Part shown: piece after piece, positions 23,185 through 36,980 of the stretch
How the letters are laid out: each line of letters opens with the position of its first letter
Position numbering within the stretch: position 1 is the stretch's first letter
Assembly: GCA_963969495.1 (NCBI GenBank)
Contig: OZ018326.1
Span: forward strand, 174,195,056 to 174,259,055
Reading direction: 5' to 3'
Source: Ceratothoa steindachneri
Lineage: Eukaryota > Arthropoda > Malacostraca > Isopoda > Cymothoidae
Length of the DNA: 64,000 nucleotides
Notes under the pieces: model-generated
Databases searched by the model: none
Seen by the model: only the letters and a program-made list of their open reading frames with translations
What the model was told of the DNA's origin: nothing
Made by a program: the position numbers and the translations under genes

Positions 23185-25213
23185 CACTAGACTAGGCTAT
23201 AATATACTATACTCTGCTAGGCAAGCCTAGAATAGGCTATACTATGATAGGCTATTATAGACTAGGCTATACTATGCTAAGCTATGCTAAGATATAATGT
23301 ACAAGGGTAAGATATACTATGCTAATTTAGGCTATAATATGCTATGTAGGATAGCATATAGTATGTTAGGTTAGAAAATAATAAGCTATGCTTGACTAGG
23401 GTATAATAGTATAATAGAGGCAATACATGCCTAGAATAGTTAATACTAGGCTAGGCTATGATATGCTAGGCTAAGCTATACTAGGCTAGGCAGGGCATGA
23501 AAGGCTATACTAGGCTAGGCTACGCTATGGTATGCTAGGTTAGGCTATGATATACTAAGCTATGCTACACTAGGCTAGTCTTAGCTATACCAGGGTAGGA
23601 TAAGCGAGGCTTTGCAAGGCTAGGCTAGGCTATGTTATGCATACTATGCAAGCCTAGGCTAAGATCTAATAGTCTAGTCTAGGCTAGGCAATACTATGAT
23701 ATACTATACTAACTAGGCTAGGGTAGGGTAAGGTAGGCTATGATATACTATACTAGGCTATGCTAATCTACGCTAGAATATGCTAACAAGGCTCGGATAG
23801 GATAGAATATACTAGGCTAGGCTCCAGTGAACTGGGCTAGGCTAGGTTATACTTTGCTAGTCAGGCGAGGCTATACTTTGATAAGCTAGGCTAGGCTAGG
23901 CTAGGCTAGAATACACTGTGATAGGCTCAGGTATACTATACTAAGCTAAGTTATTTTTATATTTACTATGCTAGGCTATATATGCAAGGCTATATTAGGT
24001 TAGGCTAGGGTATACTCGGCTACTCTAGGGTGTACTATACTATTCCAGGCCATTCTATGATATGATATACTAGGCTGGGCTATACTAGGGTACACTATGT
24101 TATGAAAGGCTATGTTGGACTATACTACGCTAGACTAGGATAGATTATAGTGTACCATGCTAATCTAGCATAGTCTAGGGTAGGCTAGGCTAGACTATAG
24201 TTGGGTGTGCTATGCTAAGATAGACCATGCTAGAATAGGATAGGATATACAGTGCTAAGCTAGGCTATACTATGCTAGACTAATTTATACTAGGCTAGGT
24301 TAGCTTATACTATGCTTATACTATACTTTGTTAAGCTAGATTAGGCTAAGTTAGGCTATGGTAGATAGGTTATACTATACTAGGCTTGCAAGCAGGCTAT
24401 ACAAAGATAGGCTAGGAAATACTATGTTAAACTATTCCAACTATACGAGGTTAGGCAATGCTATACTATGATAAGCTTTACTATCCTATAAATGCTAGGC
24501 TGTACTAAGCTATGTTAGGCCAGGCTCAACTATGTTTTCTACGCTAACATAGGCTATACTATACATTCTCTGCTAGGTTAGGCTAGATTAGTCTAGGCTA
24601 AGTCATACTATGCAGGGCTACGCTAGCTAAGCCAGAGTATGGTTTGGTAAGTTCGACTATTATAGGGAAGCATAGACTAGACTTAGTTATACTAAGCTAG
24701 GCTAGGCTAGACTTGGCTAGCCGATGCTAGGCTATGCTATGCTATGGCATAATATTTACAGTTATACTATGCTATACTATGTTATGATACTATTCTAGGC
24801 TAGGCTATGCAGGATTTACGATGTTAGGTAATCTAGGCTAGTATATACTATACTAGGCTTTATTGTGCTAGGTGAGGTAATACTATGTTAGGCTATCCTA
24901 CGGTAAGCTGGGTTTTGCCAGGCTACAATTCGAGACCATACTAGGCCATTCTATAAAGTGTTATACTATTCTAGACAATACTAGGCTTTATTACGATATT
25001 CTATACTAAGCTATACTATGCTAGGGGATACTATACTACATATACTATCTATACTATATTATACTTTACTATACTATGTTTTGATATGCTATGCTCTACT
25101 ATACTATGTTATGCTATAATAAACTATGCCATGATATACTATGCTATAATATGATAAGCACTACTATGCAATAGTATGCTATGTTATACTATGCTATACT
25201 ATTCTAGACTATG
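23185..25213 (+). repeat. Pentamer satellite (CTAGG/CTATA/CTATG), ~2 kb
   Basis: About four hundred degenerate pentamers of the form CTANN (ctagg, ctata, ctatg, ctaag), mostly in 5-bp register, for example four ctagg in a row near 23888. It contains stop codons in every frame and no gene. The composition shifts along the array: CTAGG-rich in the left and centre, TACTA/CTATG-rich at the right end after about 25000. Confidence 0.9.
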
Positions 25214-25405
25214 CAATTAGGGTGTGACCATTTTTTGGCCTTTCTAATTCGATAAATGAGGTGTGACAAAAAGTTAAGGCCGGCCATTTTAAGTAAAAAT
25301 ATATATATATATATTTTAATCTAATTTAGTTCTGCTTTTTAATAAGCATTTAGAAAGTTGTGATTTTTTAGTCGCGGGCGGTCGGTCCACGTTGTGCTTT
25401 TTTTT

Positions 25406-25665
25406 TTAATAACATTGTAAAAATTCAACCAATTCTAACGAAATTTGAAAGCCTTATGTTGTTTTACATTCTCTTTCGAAAGCTATAATTGCCAAACTCC
25501 TCCCAAGGTTAGCCAGGGAATTATTCTCGTTTGGCAATAACATCATAACTATTCCGACCATTCTACCGAAATTTGAACCCCGGGGGGGGTTTTACATTAT
25601 ATTTCGAATAATATAATTGCTAAACTCATATCAAGGTTACTCGGGAAATTATTCAAAGTTTTCAA
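25406..25665 (+). repeat. ~128-bp repeat units, right side of pentamer satellite
   Basis: Two tandem units starting at about 25408 and 25537 (aataacattgtaaaaattc and aataacatcataactattcc), each with the Cys-less, non-coding body seen on the left side. The second is more diverged and carries a run of G at about 25583. Confidence 0.75.
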
Positions 25666-25803
25666 AGTCGTAAAGACATTAATCAGAATAAGTGAGGGCA
25701 AGCGACTTTTTGGTCAGCAGACCTTATTAACTAATTATACACAATGTTACTAAACATTATTACGTTTGTGAAGTGGGGTACTCACTTGGGACATTAGTAA
25801 GGC

Positions 25804-25806
<3 letters not shown>

Positions 25807-25834
<28 letters not shown>
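25807..25834. repeat. (TA)n microsatellite
   Basis: Perfect alternating TA of 28 bp. Confidence 0.95.
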
Positions 25835-25839
<5 letters not shown>

Positions 25840-26005
25840 TTGTAAATTATGTATTCCTTTATACTTTTATATCATAGAACTCGAAGATGAGCGGACAGCT
25901 GAAACGTTGTTTATAGCCAATACATGAAGATGAATTTCTCAGCATTATATATGTTCTCATTCCTGGTGAAATTAAAGATTCATCTGCTTAGCAACAACCC
26001 CATCG

Positions 26006-26007
<2 letters not shown>

Positions 26008-26065
<58 letters not shown>
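26008..26065. repeat. (TA)n microsatellite
   Basis: Perfect alternating TA of about 58 bp. Confidence 0.95.
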
Positions 26066-26069
<4 letters not shown>

Positions 26070-26232
26070 AGAGAAAATAATATATTATTTTCTCTTGTAG
26101 TTATCCTTGAGAATGAACTCAATAAAGTTCGAAAGTACTTGGAAGCACCTTTTCATTTTTCCTGCGGGACATTGAATTCATTGTGAACGTCACCTGCTAC
26201 CTTGTGAGTTATTTATTTCATATATATATATA

Positions 26233-26599
26233 CAGGGGTTGGACAGAATAATGGAAACATTAATTAAATTACTGACTTTGAGTCCCCTCCTCCTCAGCAG
26301 TATAAATAGATTCAATACGCCGCCCAATCGATTCATACAGTTTTGTGCTGTATCTATACGAATTTAACTGGTTTCGAGTGAAACCTGTTCTAGCTTCTTC
26401 GTAAACGCTTCTTAGATGGAATATATCCCTTAGTTTTTGCTCCAATTTACACAAAAAACTTGATTATGGCAAGATCTGTGTATTATGGAGACAAATATGT
26501 GTTCAACGTCATTATGAGGCATTTTAAACAAGTTTTAAACCTTTTTTGATGTGAATGAGTGCATTAGTTAATGCTTCCATTATTTTGTCCAACCCCTGT
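26233..26599 (-). mobile_element. Tc1/mariner-type deletion derivative
   Basis: The left end caggggttggacagaataat and the reverse complement of the right end (caggggttggacaaaataat) form inverted repeats of about 30 bp, continuing as ggaaacatta / ggaagcatta. The 367-bp element lies next to TA-rich DNA, as expected for TA-targeting elements. Inside, the minus-strand frame 26454-26269 ends with KLYESIGRRIESIYTAEEEG, resembling the extreme C terminus of Tc1-like transposases. The catalytic domain is gone. Confidence 0.78.
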
Positions 26600-27328
26600 G
26601 TTTATATATATATATATTTATATTTCGCTATATAATTTTAGGACTCCCATTTAGTTCCTGTATGCTGCAGTATATACAGGGTTACGGTGATTTGTTTCAC
26701 CGGCCGTCATGGTGATGAGAATTAGACGCTACGTTTGGACATTAGTTTAGCCTCTCCTTCTCTCGCTCGTCTTTACTTTCAGTCTTTTATACACATTCTC
26801 TTACTTTCTTTCAATGCATTTGATTTGGTGAATTGAACTGCTTTTTCTTGGTTCGGTCCCCTGCTAAATAGACTGGCCAACAAATTTGAACTTTTTTTTA
26901 ATCATCAGGACCTGAGCAAACTTTACTCATGTCATTTTTCTCGCTGATTTGAAATGTGACTTTAGTTTTTCTTTAGCACATCAGGTTTTCGAGATATTTG
27001 AAAATGCAATATGACCTCCGTCGCTGATAGAATGTAGCTTTTTCTTCAGATTTGCTTGCCGAAACCGGTGATAAATGGTTGCATAGCGCCATTGCTAGAA
27101 AAAAGTTGCCTTCTGTATATCTCTATGTGCATTGTGAAGATGAACTGACACAAAATGATGCATTTAACATATAGAAACTCTTAAAATTTATCATTCTCTT
27201 TAGGCCTAAACCTATGTTAAATTACTATGTTTTGTTTATTCCACAGCATCATAAAGTTGATGGTACTTATATCGCAAGTATAAGAATGGTAAACAATGAT
27301 TGAAGGGCTAACAAGTCAAAACTCCAAT
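26600..27328. other. 3' flank of the uncharacterised family copy 1, no gene
   Basis: AT-rich DNA downstream (minus-strand sense) of the 465-codon frame. Part of it may be the 3' untranslated region of that element, but I could not define a terminal repeat. Confidence 0.35.
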
Positions 27329-28726
27329 TCAAAAACGTTGTGCATGGGATTTGCGTTTGGATTTTGTCTTAGGATTATCACGATACAACATCCAACAATG
27401 ATCTCCCATGATGCTCTCATTCCAAAATCCTTGATAGCGAGTTTCCATGGTCTTGATATCCTGGTGGAAACATTCACCTTGCTCTTGACTTACGGTTCCA
27501 AGATTTTCTGGGAAAATGTCTAGGTTCGAATGCAAGAAATGGATTTTAAATGACATACGGCATCCCATTTCTTTATAAGATTGAAGAAGGTTTTCCACGC
27601 TATCTCTGTATGCAGGTGACTTTTTGATGCCCAGAAAGTTTGCACATAACCACTTGAAGGCTAGCCATGCATTTAGTTCAAGAGGAGTGAGGGTCTTCTC
27701 GAAGTCAGGGTCTGCTAAAGCGTCCCTGATTTGTGGTCCCACAAATATGCTTTCTTTTAGTTTTGCCGCGCTTAGTTGTGGAATTCTTTGGCAGAGATAT
27801 TGGAATCTCTGAAAATTGTCCTTAGCCATTGCTTTCACGAAGTTTTTCATTAGACCTATTTTTAAATGAATAGGTGGCATATATATTTCTGAGGCTCTAC
27901 CAAGGGGGACAGACTGAACACTGCGTATTCCAGGCTCATATGTAGATCGAGGTGGCCAGTCACGCTTGTCATAATGTTTTGCAGTGACATGGCTATCCCA
28001 CAGGCAGAGCAAGCAACAGTACTTTGTGAATCCTTCTTGGATACCCATTAGCATGACTGTGACTTTTAGATCACCACAGATGTACCACTGATGAGATTGG
28101 TAGTTTATGGCTTTAAGTAGAATATCCATATTCTCATATGTCTCCTTAAGGTGGACAGAATGGCCAATAGGAATGGAAGACTTTACATTACCGTTGTGCA
28201 AGAGGACAGCTTTTAGACTTGCCTTAGAAGCATCAATAAAGAGACGCCAGTCAGACGCCTCAGATGTCTGTGATACGGCTTCAAACAATCCATTTATATC
28301 ATGGCAGTAGCAGAGAGGTCTATTAAAAGTGAAGAATGAAGTTAAATCACAATTACGCTTTCTAAAGTAACTCACATGCATATTTTTCTCGACTAAGAAT
28401 TTTTCCTGTAGTAGAGATGCTAGAAGTTCTGGTTTCTCCTTTGACAGTGAGAGATCTCTTACAAGATCATTCAAATCTTCCTTACGAAAAAACTTTAGCT
28501 CAGAGTTAGCATTATCATATTCAACATCCGCATCTAATGAGCATGCACCTTCACTACTGCTATCATCACTGATATCATCAGGTGGAACTGTAATTGGCAA
28601 AGATTCATCATGTGGAACTTGTCTGCACGCCGAATCTATGGTTGGAAAAACAATTTGGTGCTTGTTCTTTGACGAAACCCCTTTGGTGGTCACACTGCAG
28701 AAATAGCAATCTTCGAGATGATCCAT
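27329..28726 (-). CDS. Uncharacterised multicopy family, copy 1 (465 codons), candidate DDE-type transposase
   Basis: Longest open frame in the window. I recognise it only as a multicopy family without known function. Visible parts, by residue of this frame: CYFC (7-10), last half of a Cys finger whose first half lies upstream; an acidic, Ser-rich linker (40-80); LCYCHDINGLF (138-148); RLFIDASKASLKAVLLHN (161-178) with D165; KETYENMDILLKAI (194-207); WYICGDLKV (214-222) with D219; YCCLLCLWD (236-244) and H251, a Cys/His cluster; GECFHQDIKTMETRYQG (417-433) with E418; DHCWML (442-447). D165, D219 and E418 around an inserted Cys/His cluster look like the RNase-H-fold core of a cut-and-paste transposase; this is inference. 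The ATG used here follows an in-frame TGA, so the native start was upstream. Copies 2-4 lie at 55.5, 60.4 and 63.6 kb. Confidence 0.8.
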   Translation of the reverse strand: MDHLEDCYFCSVTTKGVSSKNKHQIVFPTIDSACRQVPHDESLPITVPPDDISDDSSSEGACSLDADVEYDNANSELKFFRKEDLNDLVRDLSLSKEKPELLASLLQEKFLVEKNMHVSYFRKRNCDLTSFFTFNRPLCYCHDINGLFEAVSQTSEASDWRLFIDASKASLKAVLLHNGNVKSSIPIGHSVHLKETYENMDILLKAINYQSHQWYICGDLKVTVMLMGIQEGFTKYCCLLCLWDSHVTAKHYDKRDWPPRSTYEPGIRSVQSVPLGRASEIYMPPIHLKIGLMKNFVKAMAKDNFQRFQYLCQRIPQLSAAKLKESIFVGPQIRDALADPDFEKTLTPLELNAWLAFKWLCANFLGIKKSPAYRDSVENLLQSYKEMGCRMSFKIHFLHSNLDIFPENLGTVSQEQGECFHQDIKTMETRYQGFWNESIMGDHCWMLYRDNPKTKSKRKSHAQRF

Positions 28727-28970
28727 GGGCTCTCACCATATCATAGGAACAGCGAATGGACTTGAAGCTTTCTTTTTGTTAATCCAGTCGCGTAATCAAT
28801 TAGAGCAGGAAGTACAAATTTGGTGTGGTGCCCATGCTTTATCTTGGTCACCCAGAGGGCAACCGAAGTAGAGTTTGTACATTTTCTTTATGTTGTAAAA
28901 TGGCCACATACATAGTAGAATTTATCTGGATAATTTTTGCACTCACGAGGGATTGTTACTGCTTTGTAGA
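28727..28970 (-). pseudogene. N-terminal Cys-finger region of family copy 1, with stops
   Basis: Upstream continuation of the 465-codon frame. Reading on the minus strand: PRECKNYPDKFYYVCGHFTT, then after a frameshift IKKMYKLYFGCPLGDQDKAW and APHQICTSCSN, a TGA, LRDWINKKKASSPFAVPMIW, a second TGA, and EPMDHLEDCYFC. The cysteines VCG, ICTSC and CYFC suggest a zinc finger in the full protein. The two TGA codons and the frameshift indicate decay of the 5' end, whereas the rest stayed open. A splice acceptor-like ttctgttttatgctttcag ends near 29039 (minus strand), upstream of this region. Confidence 0.75.
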
Positions 28971-29400
28971 AATATTTGGAAGCCTCTTATGATCAACGCG
29001 GAAGGAGCAGCTTAAAAGATGCACATCACATGAGGAACCTGAAAGCATAAAACAGAAGTATAAATAATTGCGCAAAATATGCATGCGGGATACAAATGTA
29101 AATGAATTCTTCTCTATACCACTTTAACCAGCAAGAACTCACGAAGCATCTAGTTTGGTCATCTTAGCAGTACAATAATAATGCACGCAATAGAGCAATA
29201 CCAGTAATATACTATATTTTATAATCGCAGGTGGCCATTTTGAATTATTGGCTTATGTTAAAAACTGTACGTGCTAGAGCAAAATCGAAGGCAGATTCGA
29301 ATTCAACATGAAAAAGGCATTTAGAAAAGTATAGTAAGGTCTCTGATGAAAAATTTGTGTTGACGAAGGATATTAGTTAATAAGAAGATTACTTCTCAGG
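28971..29400. other. 5' flank of family copy 1
   Basis: AT-rich. It contains the probable intron end of the copy 1 gene (acceptor near 29039 on the minus strand). I could not place the donor or an upstream exon. Confidence 0.35.
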
Positions 29401-32080
29401 TAATGACCCTGGCATTGTCACCCTAGCAATATCTACCAGAACTGTCCCACTCTTATTCTCCCTTTTTTCAGCTGCCAAAGAGGAGTGAAATTTGACAGTC
29501 GGCGTTTATTCCACGGTGCTGGCTGGAACCAAGAGGGGACGGGAAAAGTCTTATAGCCCATTTGCTGTCCTGTTGGCTCTTATCCTCCTTAATCCGTCTG
29601 GATGCAGTAAAATCCACCTTCCTTCTACATAGGGTACCGCTTCATCGCCTATACGACGACAGCGTCATTGAGATCCGGCACCAAAGAGTATACGCGGGAT
29701 TAATGAAAAGTAGGTACCTGGCGCATTTCCCGGGTTTTGAGTTTCTTGTGAACAAAAAAGGGGAAGACCAAACGTTCACAGTTAGTTTTATTAAACAATT
29801 AATTTGTACTTAACCACATTAAAATATAAGAGAGGCAGGGTTAAAATAAATGATATCGGCGCATCTCCTCTATTTTCCAGTTTAACTGGGAGCAGAATAA
29901 GTACAATCTACCCAACAGGAACTAAAGGTACACAAGAACTGGAGAACGGAAACGGCAGGACATCTAGCACACAATGTTCTTCATAAGCTGTTAGATTAAT
30001 TGGAAAAACAAACAGTCTAGGAATTGTTAAAAGGCGAACCGACAGGATACATTCAATCCTCGGAAACTAGTCGTCTCAACTTGCTCATCAAGGGCACTGA
30101 CTGAACTAAAAGTTTTACGTAAATAATCCAGAAAAACCTCTAAACCAATTTAATAAAGACTTGTATGGCGAGACAGAAGAATAATTTCAAAAAACTATTT
30201 AAGCTCTTCATAACAAAGTTCCTCTGCCTCTCTTCTCATAGAGACGAAAGCATTTTGGTAGAGGGAAAGCACAAGAACAAGGGGGGTTTGATGAATCTTA
30301 TAATTAAGAGAGCTCTAAGGTGACAGAATAGTATTAAATCCACATTTCTTCTTAAATATGTGTAAGGACGTAATAATGGGACCAGATTTTGTCCAATATG
30401 CAAAAGCCCGGATGATTGAATAATTGGGTGTATATTCTGTCACTAAAGTGCAGGGGTGCATAGGGTGATAACAACGAGTGAATCGTTCTGGTGTGTTTCA
30501 ATTTGGAAACCATGCGTAAATAAATTTATCTTTGTTGCCTCATTTCCTGGTAAAGACAATTAAGCCCAGTGGTACAAGATGTTATTTTTACCATTTATAT
30601 GACCATTTTATAAAGCCAGACCGTCCAGGAAGCAGGGTTTTTCTCCCATTTGCGTTATTTCAACAAATGCTTCTTATCCCTATATAACTGAAGCCTGCAT
30701 AGCAAAGTGTGAAATTTTCGGAGATTCTCAAACAGAATCCAGCAAAAAGTATAATAATTATAAATTCAAAGAATAGGTGCTATCTCTCTTGAAAAAGGCA
30801 CGCCCTAATAGAAGGGAGCCTAAAATGAAGAAAAATCAATGAGAAAAAGCAGAGGCAGTTCATATGCCTCAATAATTGAAATGACAAGAGCGTAGATGCA
30901 CACATACCTTGAGGATAATTAAGGTCGCAGCGACCTTCACGCGAGGATACTACATAACAAGCCTTTACACTGGTAGGCATCTTCCATAAAATCAGTTGCA
31001 TCACTGCGAGGCTTCTGCGAACAAAGATCTACTTAGGATGCCATCCCAACGATAGATGTGACTTCAGATGGTCATTAGAATTTCTCTTAGCCTATTCACC
31101 GAATCCTGAACGAGTTAAGTGGTTATGTCTTTAGAGAGATGAGAATCCCACACCCGAACTTCTAACCTGTAAGCTCTCCACAGAAGATGTTGACATGCGT
31201 AAAGCGAAAGCGCTCAGAATATTCTTGCCCCGTTACCCTCCCGCGCCTTCTTCCTTCCATTAAGCACGCCAAAGCTTTGGATAGAACTCCATTGGGCAAG
31301 AATACCCAAACAGCACCATACAAAACAATGACATGTACCTACATCCACCTCCCTCAAGAATTGGTTAAAAAGGGGTAGAATATTTCCTTTTTAAAATTAG
31401 CGTTGTCGCGTTCTGCTACAACATTTACCAAGAACAAGGGCATAGGAAACAACACCCAAGGGGTGGTTTTGAATCACAGGTCTTCGAGGACTTGAGAAGA
31501 AGTTACTATTACCCAATAGTCTTCTCCTTAGGCGAGGGCTTGCCCAACACAAGCATGCCTCTTTGAAGATGAGTTGGGACTAATTATTAAATAGTTAGAT
31601 AGTTCACTAAATTCTAAGACAACCAGTTGGAGGATATTATGTAAATAAAGAATCAATGTACCTCTCTACATCATTCTTCTACCAAGCAGGCTATTATCCT
31701 TTTCCGTTAGCTCAAAACAGTACCGCTGCCGACGGTTTCTTTGGTGGAACCAACGTAAAACGTTGGATCCATCTGCAGCAACGAAGATGGAATTTTACAT
31801 AATCAGGCCTAATACAGAAATCTCATTAAAACCCCCAAGGAGGTTAATTTAGGGCCGATGGTATCACAATTCACGTAAAAGCATCCATCAATCATACAGG
31901 GACCAAAACTTGTGTCTTTCTAGGCAGGTTTAGACAAAACTACATCCCCGTGTTTTATATAAACGAAAACGTCTCCATAAAACTCTTTGAATTAGCAGCG
32001 ATTTGATTCGGATATTTTTCTGAGGTATCAGGTAGAGGAAGTGCAACTCACGAGTTCACTAGATTTGTTGGATCTTAAAA
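29401..32080. other. Very decayed repeat DNA, identity unclear
   Basis: No open frame gives a convincing domain. 29400-29480 resembles, on the minus strand, the purine tract and start of the LTR-like block at about 10350. 30000-32080 probably includes the endonuclease and upstream part of the LINE whose reverse transcriptase is readable from 32280, but I cannot align it by eye. Confidence 0.3.
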
Positions 32081-32279
32081 CGTACAACGAAAAGTTTACT
32101 TAAAAGAGCTCAACACAACTTTGTCATCTTGCAACGACAACCCTAAACCAAGAAAACAGACTATATTCAATGATACACCACCTTAAAGAAGAAGATAGTC
32201 ACTTCCTCCTAGTCTTCTCCAAAAAGTTATGAATGAGAGGCACCTTCTAAGATGCCTGGAGAACAGCCACAGTTTTGAC

Positions 32280-32900
32280 TTTCAGCTTGTCGGATAAAGA
32301 CCCTACTAGCCCATAAACTATTCCCAATATCCTTGACATTCTGCATGTGCAAGTTTCTGGAAACTATGGTAAGCGTGTGCCTAACGTGGTTTCTGGAAAT
32401 CGAATCTCAAATATCTTTCTCACATTGTAGATTTAGAAGAATCCATTCAACTGCAGATGTCATCATCTTACTAGAATCCGCGGTACGTAATGCCTTTACC
32501 AAGAAGCAGCAACTTTTGTTTTTAATTTAAAATGTCCTATGACACATTATAACGCGAAGTTATCTTGAAAACATTCCAAAACTTAGGTATGCGCGTTCAC
32601 TTTCCAGGATTTATTCAAATCTTTCTAACCAGCCGCATAATTTCTGTGTGACTGGTAATCTAAAATGAAACCTATTCTCAAAGAACGTCTTGGTTTCCCA
32701 AGCCACAGTCTTAAGCGTGCCGCAAATTGCTATGTAGATCAATAAAATGACGGAGAGGCTTCCGTGAGGTAATGTAGCCAGTTTATATATTGGCGGCTTC
32801 TCTATCGCACTAGCAGGCTCCCAAATGGCAACGGCATAGTGTCCCTTCAAACTTGCCATCAATATATCACCAGATGTACCTTTGCATAAGGTTACTGCTT
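32280..32900 (+). pseudogene. I/Jockey-type reverse transcriptase, heavily decayed
   Basis: 32333-32530 reads KFLETMVSVCLTWFLEIESQ, then FRRIHSTADVIILLESAVRN and AFTKKQQLLFLI, a match to the fingers and palm entry of reverse transcriptases of the I/Jockey type. In a different frame, at 32583-32650, LGMRVHFPGFIQIFLTSR follows. At about 32779-32815 SLYIGGFSIALAGSQMATA corresponds to the catalytic YVDD region, where both Asp have become Gly. Many stops and frame changes make this one of the oldest remnants here. Confidence 0.6.
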
Positions 32901-33224
32901 CCAGACATAGAAAGCGAAAATAATTCACCCATATCGCAATAGTGGCTGTATACCAGCAGTAAGTGGGGACCATATATCAGGTTCGTAAAATATGCGCAAG
33001 CAAAAAAGACAATGAATTCTCTAGGCAAAGTTTTCATATAGGAAAATTAATATGTGAAATGAAGGGTTGAATTTTATTTTACTCATAATATGTTTGCATC
33101 GTAATTTTAAGGTGAAGTATAGCAAAATTTATAGGTCGAGTAACCCAATTAGTATTGTCATGCTGGATACCAGAGTTTTGATGATATCTTGACTGATATT
33201 GATATATTTTTGTTCAATAAGTAC

Positions 33225-34235
33225 CTGCAACTTTTTACAATATTATGGCTTTGGTTTCTCATCCACCAGGTTTATTATCGCCCACAAATTCTGTATTTGG
33301 TTCAACTCTAACAAGTTCCCGGTCCAAGGATCCAAGAGTTGGATGTTATTTTCTTCCAAGAATTAATTTATTCCCTTTGATTTTTGACAATTTTATAATA
33401 ATCTTTATAATAATAGAGTCATCATGCCCAAATTTATCCTAAACTGTTGGGAAATGGTGTTGATAATGAATGTTGTGATACCATTTTTGAGATAATTGCG
33501 GTGTTCTTAGGCAAAATTGGCAGTGCTCCAGCTCACTTTGATGAGCAGCAGCTTCAGAACTGCGGATTGTCCGGTGCTTAAAAGTGGGAAAGGCACAGAA
33601 CTCGTGAAAGCGTCTACTTATTTGCTCATAACGAGATAACTTCTAAAATCTCCGAAAAAAGAAGTGAGCTTCATCAGAAAAAAATTACTTTGCTACACTC
33701 ATCATCTGTCCATTCTTTATATTTCCCACAAAATGTAGCCTATCCGCAAGGTTCTTCTTGGTGAGATAAGGCCCCATTGAAACCCATATGAACTTGAAAC
33801 CTTTGAGATAAGTCTCACTGTGCACGCTGAGAATCGTTCAGCCTGCTTCTTCCTCGAAAAGGCACGCAATCTTAGGAGGAATCAATATTGGCGTTCATTT
33901 GAAGCCATTGGTGGCGTTCAAAGTACTTCTTCATAGGAGTATATCGTCTTTTTATAGTCAGTGATGAGAATTAAGATAGTGCTCCTTGATGCAATACCCT
34001 TAGCAAATATCGTTTCGCATTTCAGGCCACTTTCTTGCAGATAAAAAATAATGCACTCTTTTCTTTGCCAAAAAGTATTTTCGAATTGAAAAGGATTTTT
34101 TTTACATATGGGAAAAGCTTTTTCTCCAGTATCTTTCGGTACGTGGCACCATCTATTTATTCATCAATGATGCGGAGTGCTTATGTAGCATATGAGGTAA
34201 AGCATCCCCAAACCATGAATTTACCTCCTCAGTGA
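33225..34235 (-). pseudogene. Tc1/mariner-like transposase, heavily decayed
   Basis: Read on the minus strand. 33720-33660 shows a FFSDEAHFF-like stretch (one stop inside), the region of the second catalytic Asp in Tc1/mariner transposases. At 33345-33275 comes NNIQLLDPWTGNLLELNQIQ, then NLWAII, a degraded form of the SPDLNPIENLW block that holds the last catalytic residue, then a C-terminal part with IIKTLVSSM. The string gggctggacattattttgg near 34305 may be one terminal repeat. The other end was not found. Confidence 0.5.
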
Positions 34236-34239
34236 TCCA

Positions 34240-36882
<2,643 letters not shown>

Positions 36883-36980
36883 TTGTCTATTTTCCGCTAT
36901 TTGTCCACACACCCTATCTCTATTCCCTACCCACACTTATTCTTATTACATTTCAAATTCAAATTCAAGATTTTGCGACC

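Noticed and set aside
23185..25213. Interstitial telomere array
   Set aside because: CTAGG and CTATA units resemble but do not equal TTAGG; no run of the true telomere unit was seen. Kept only as a hypothesis.
32611..32973. 120-codon minus-strand frame
   Set aside because: It is the antisense shadow of the decayed reverse transcriptase on the plus strand.
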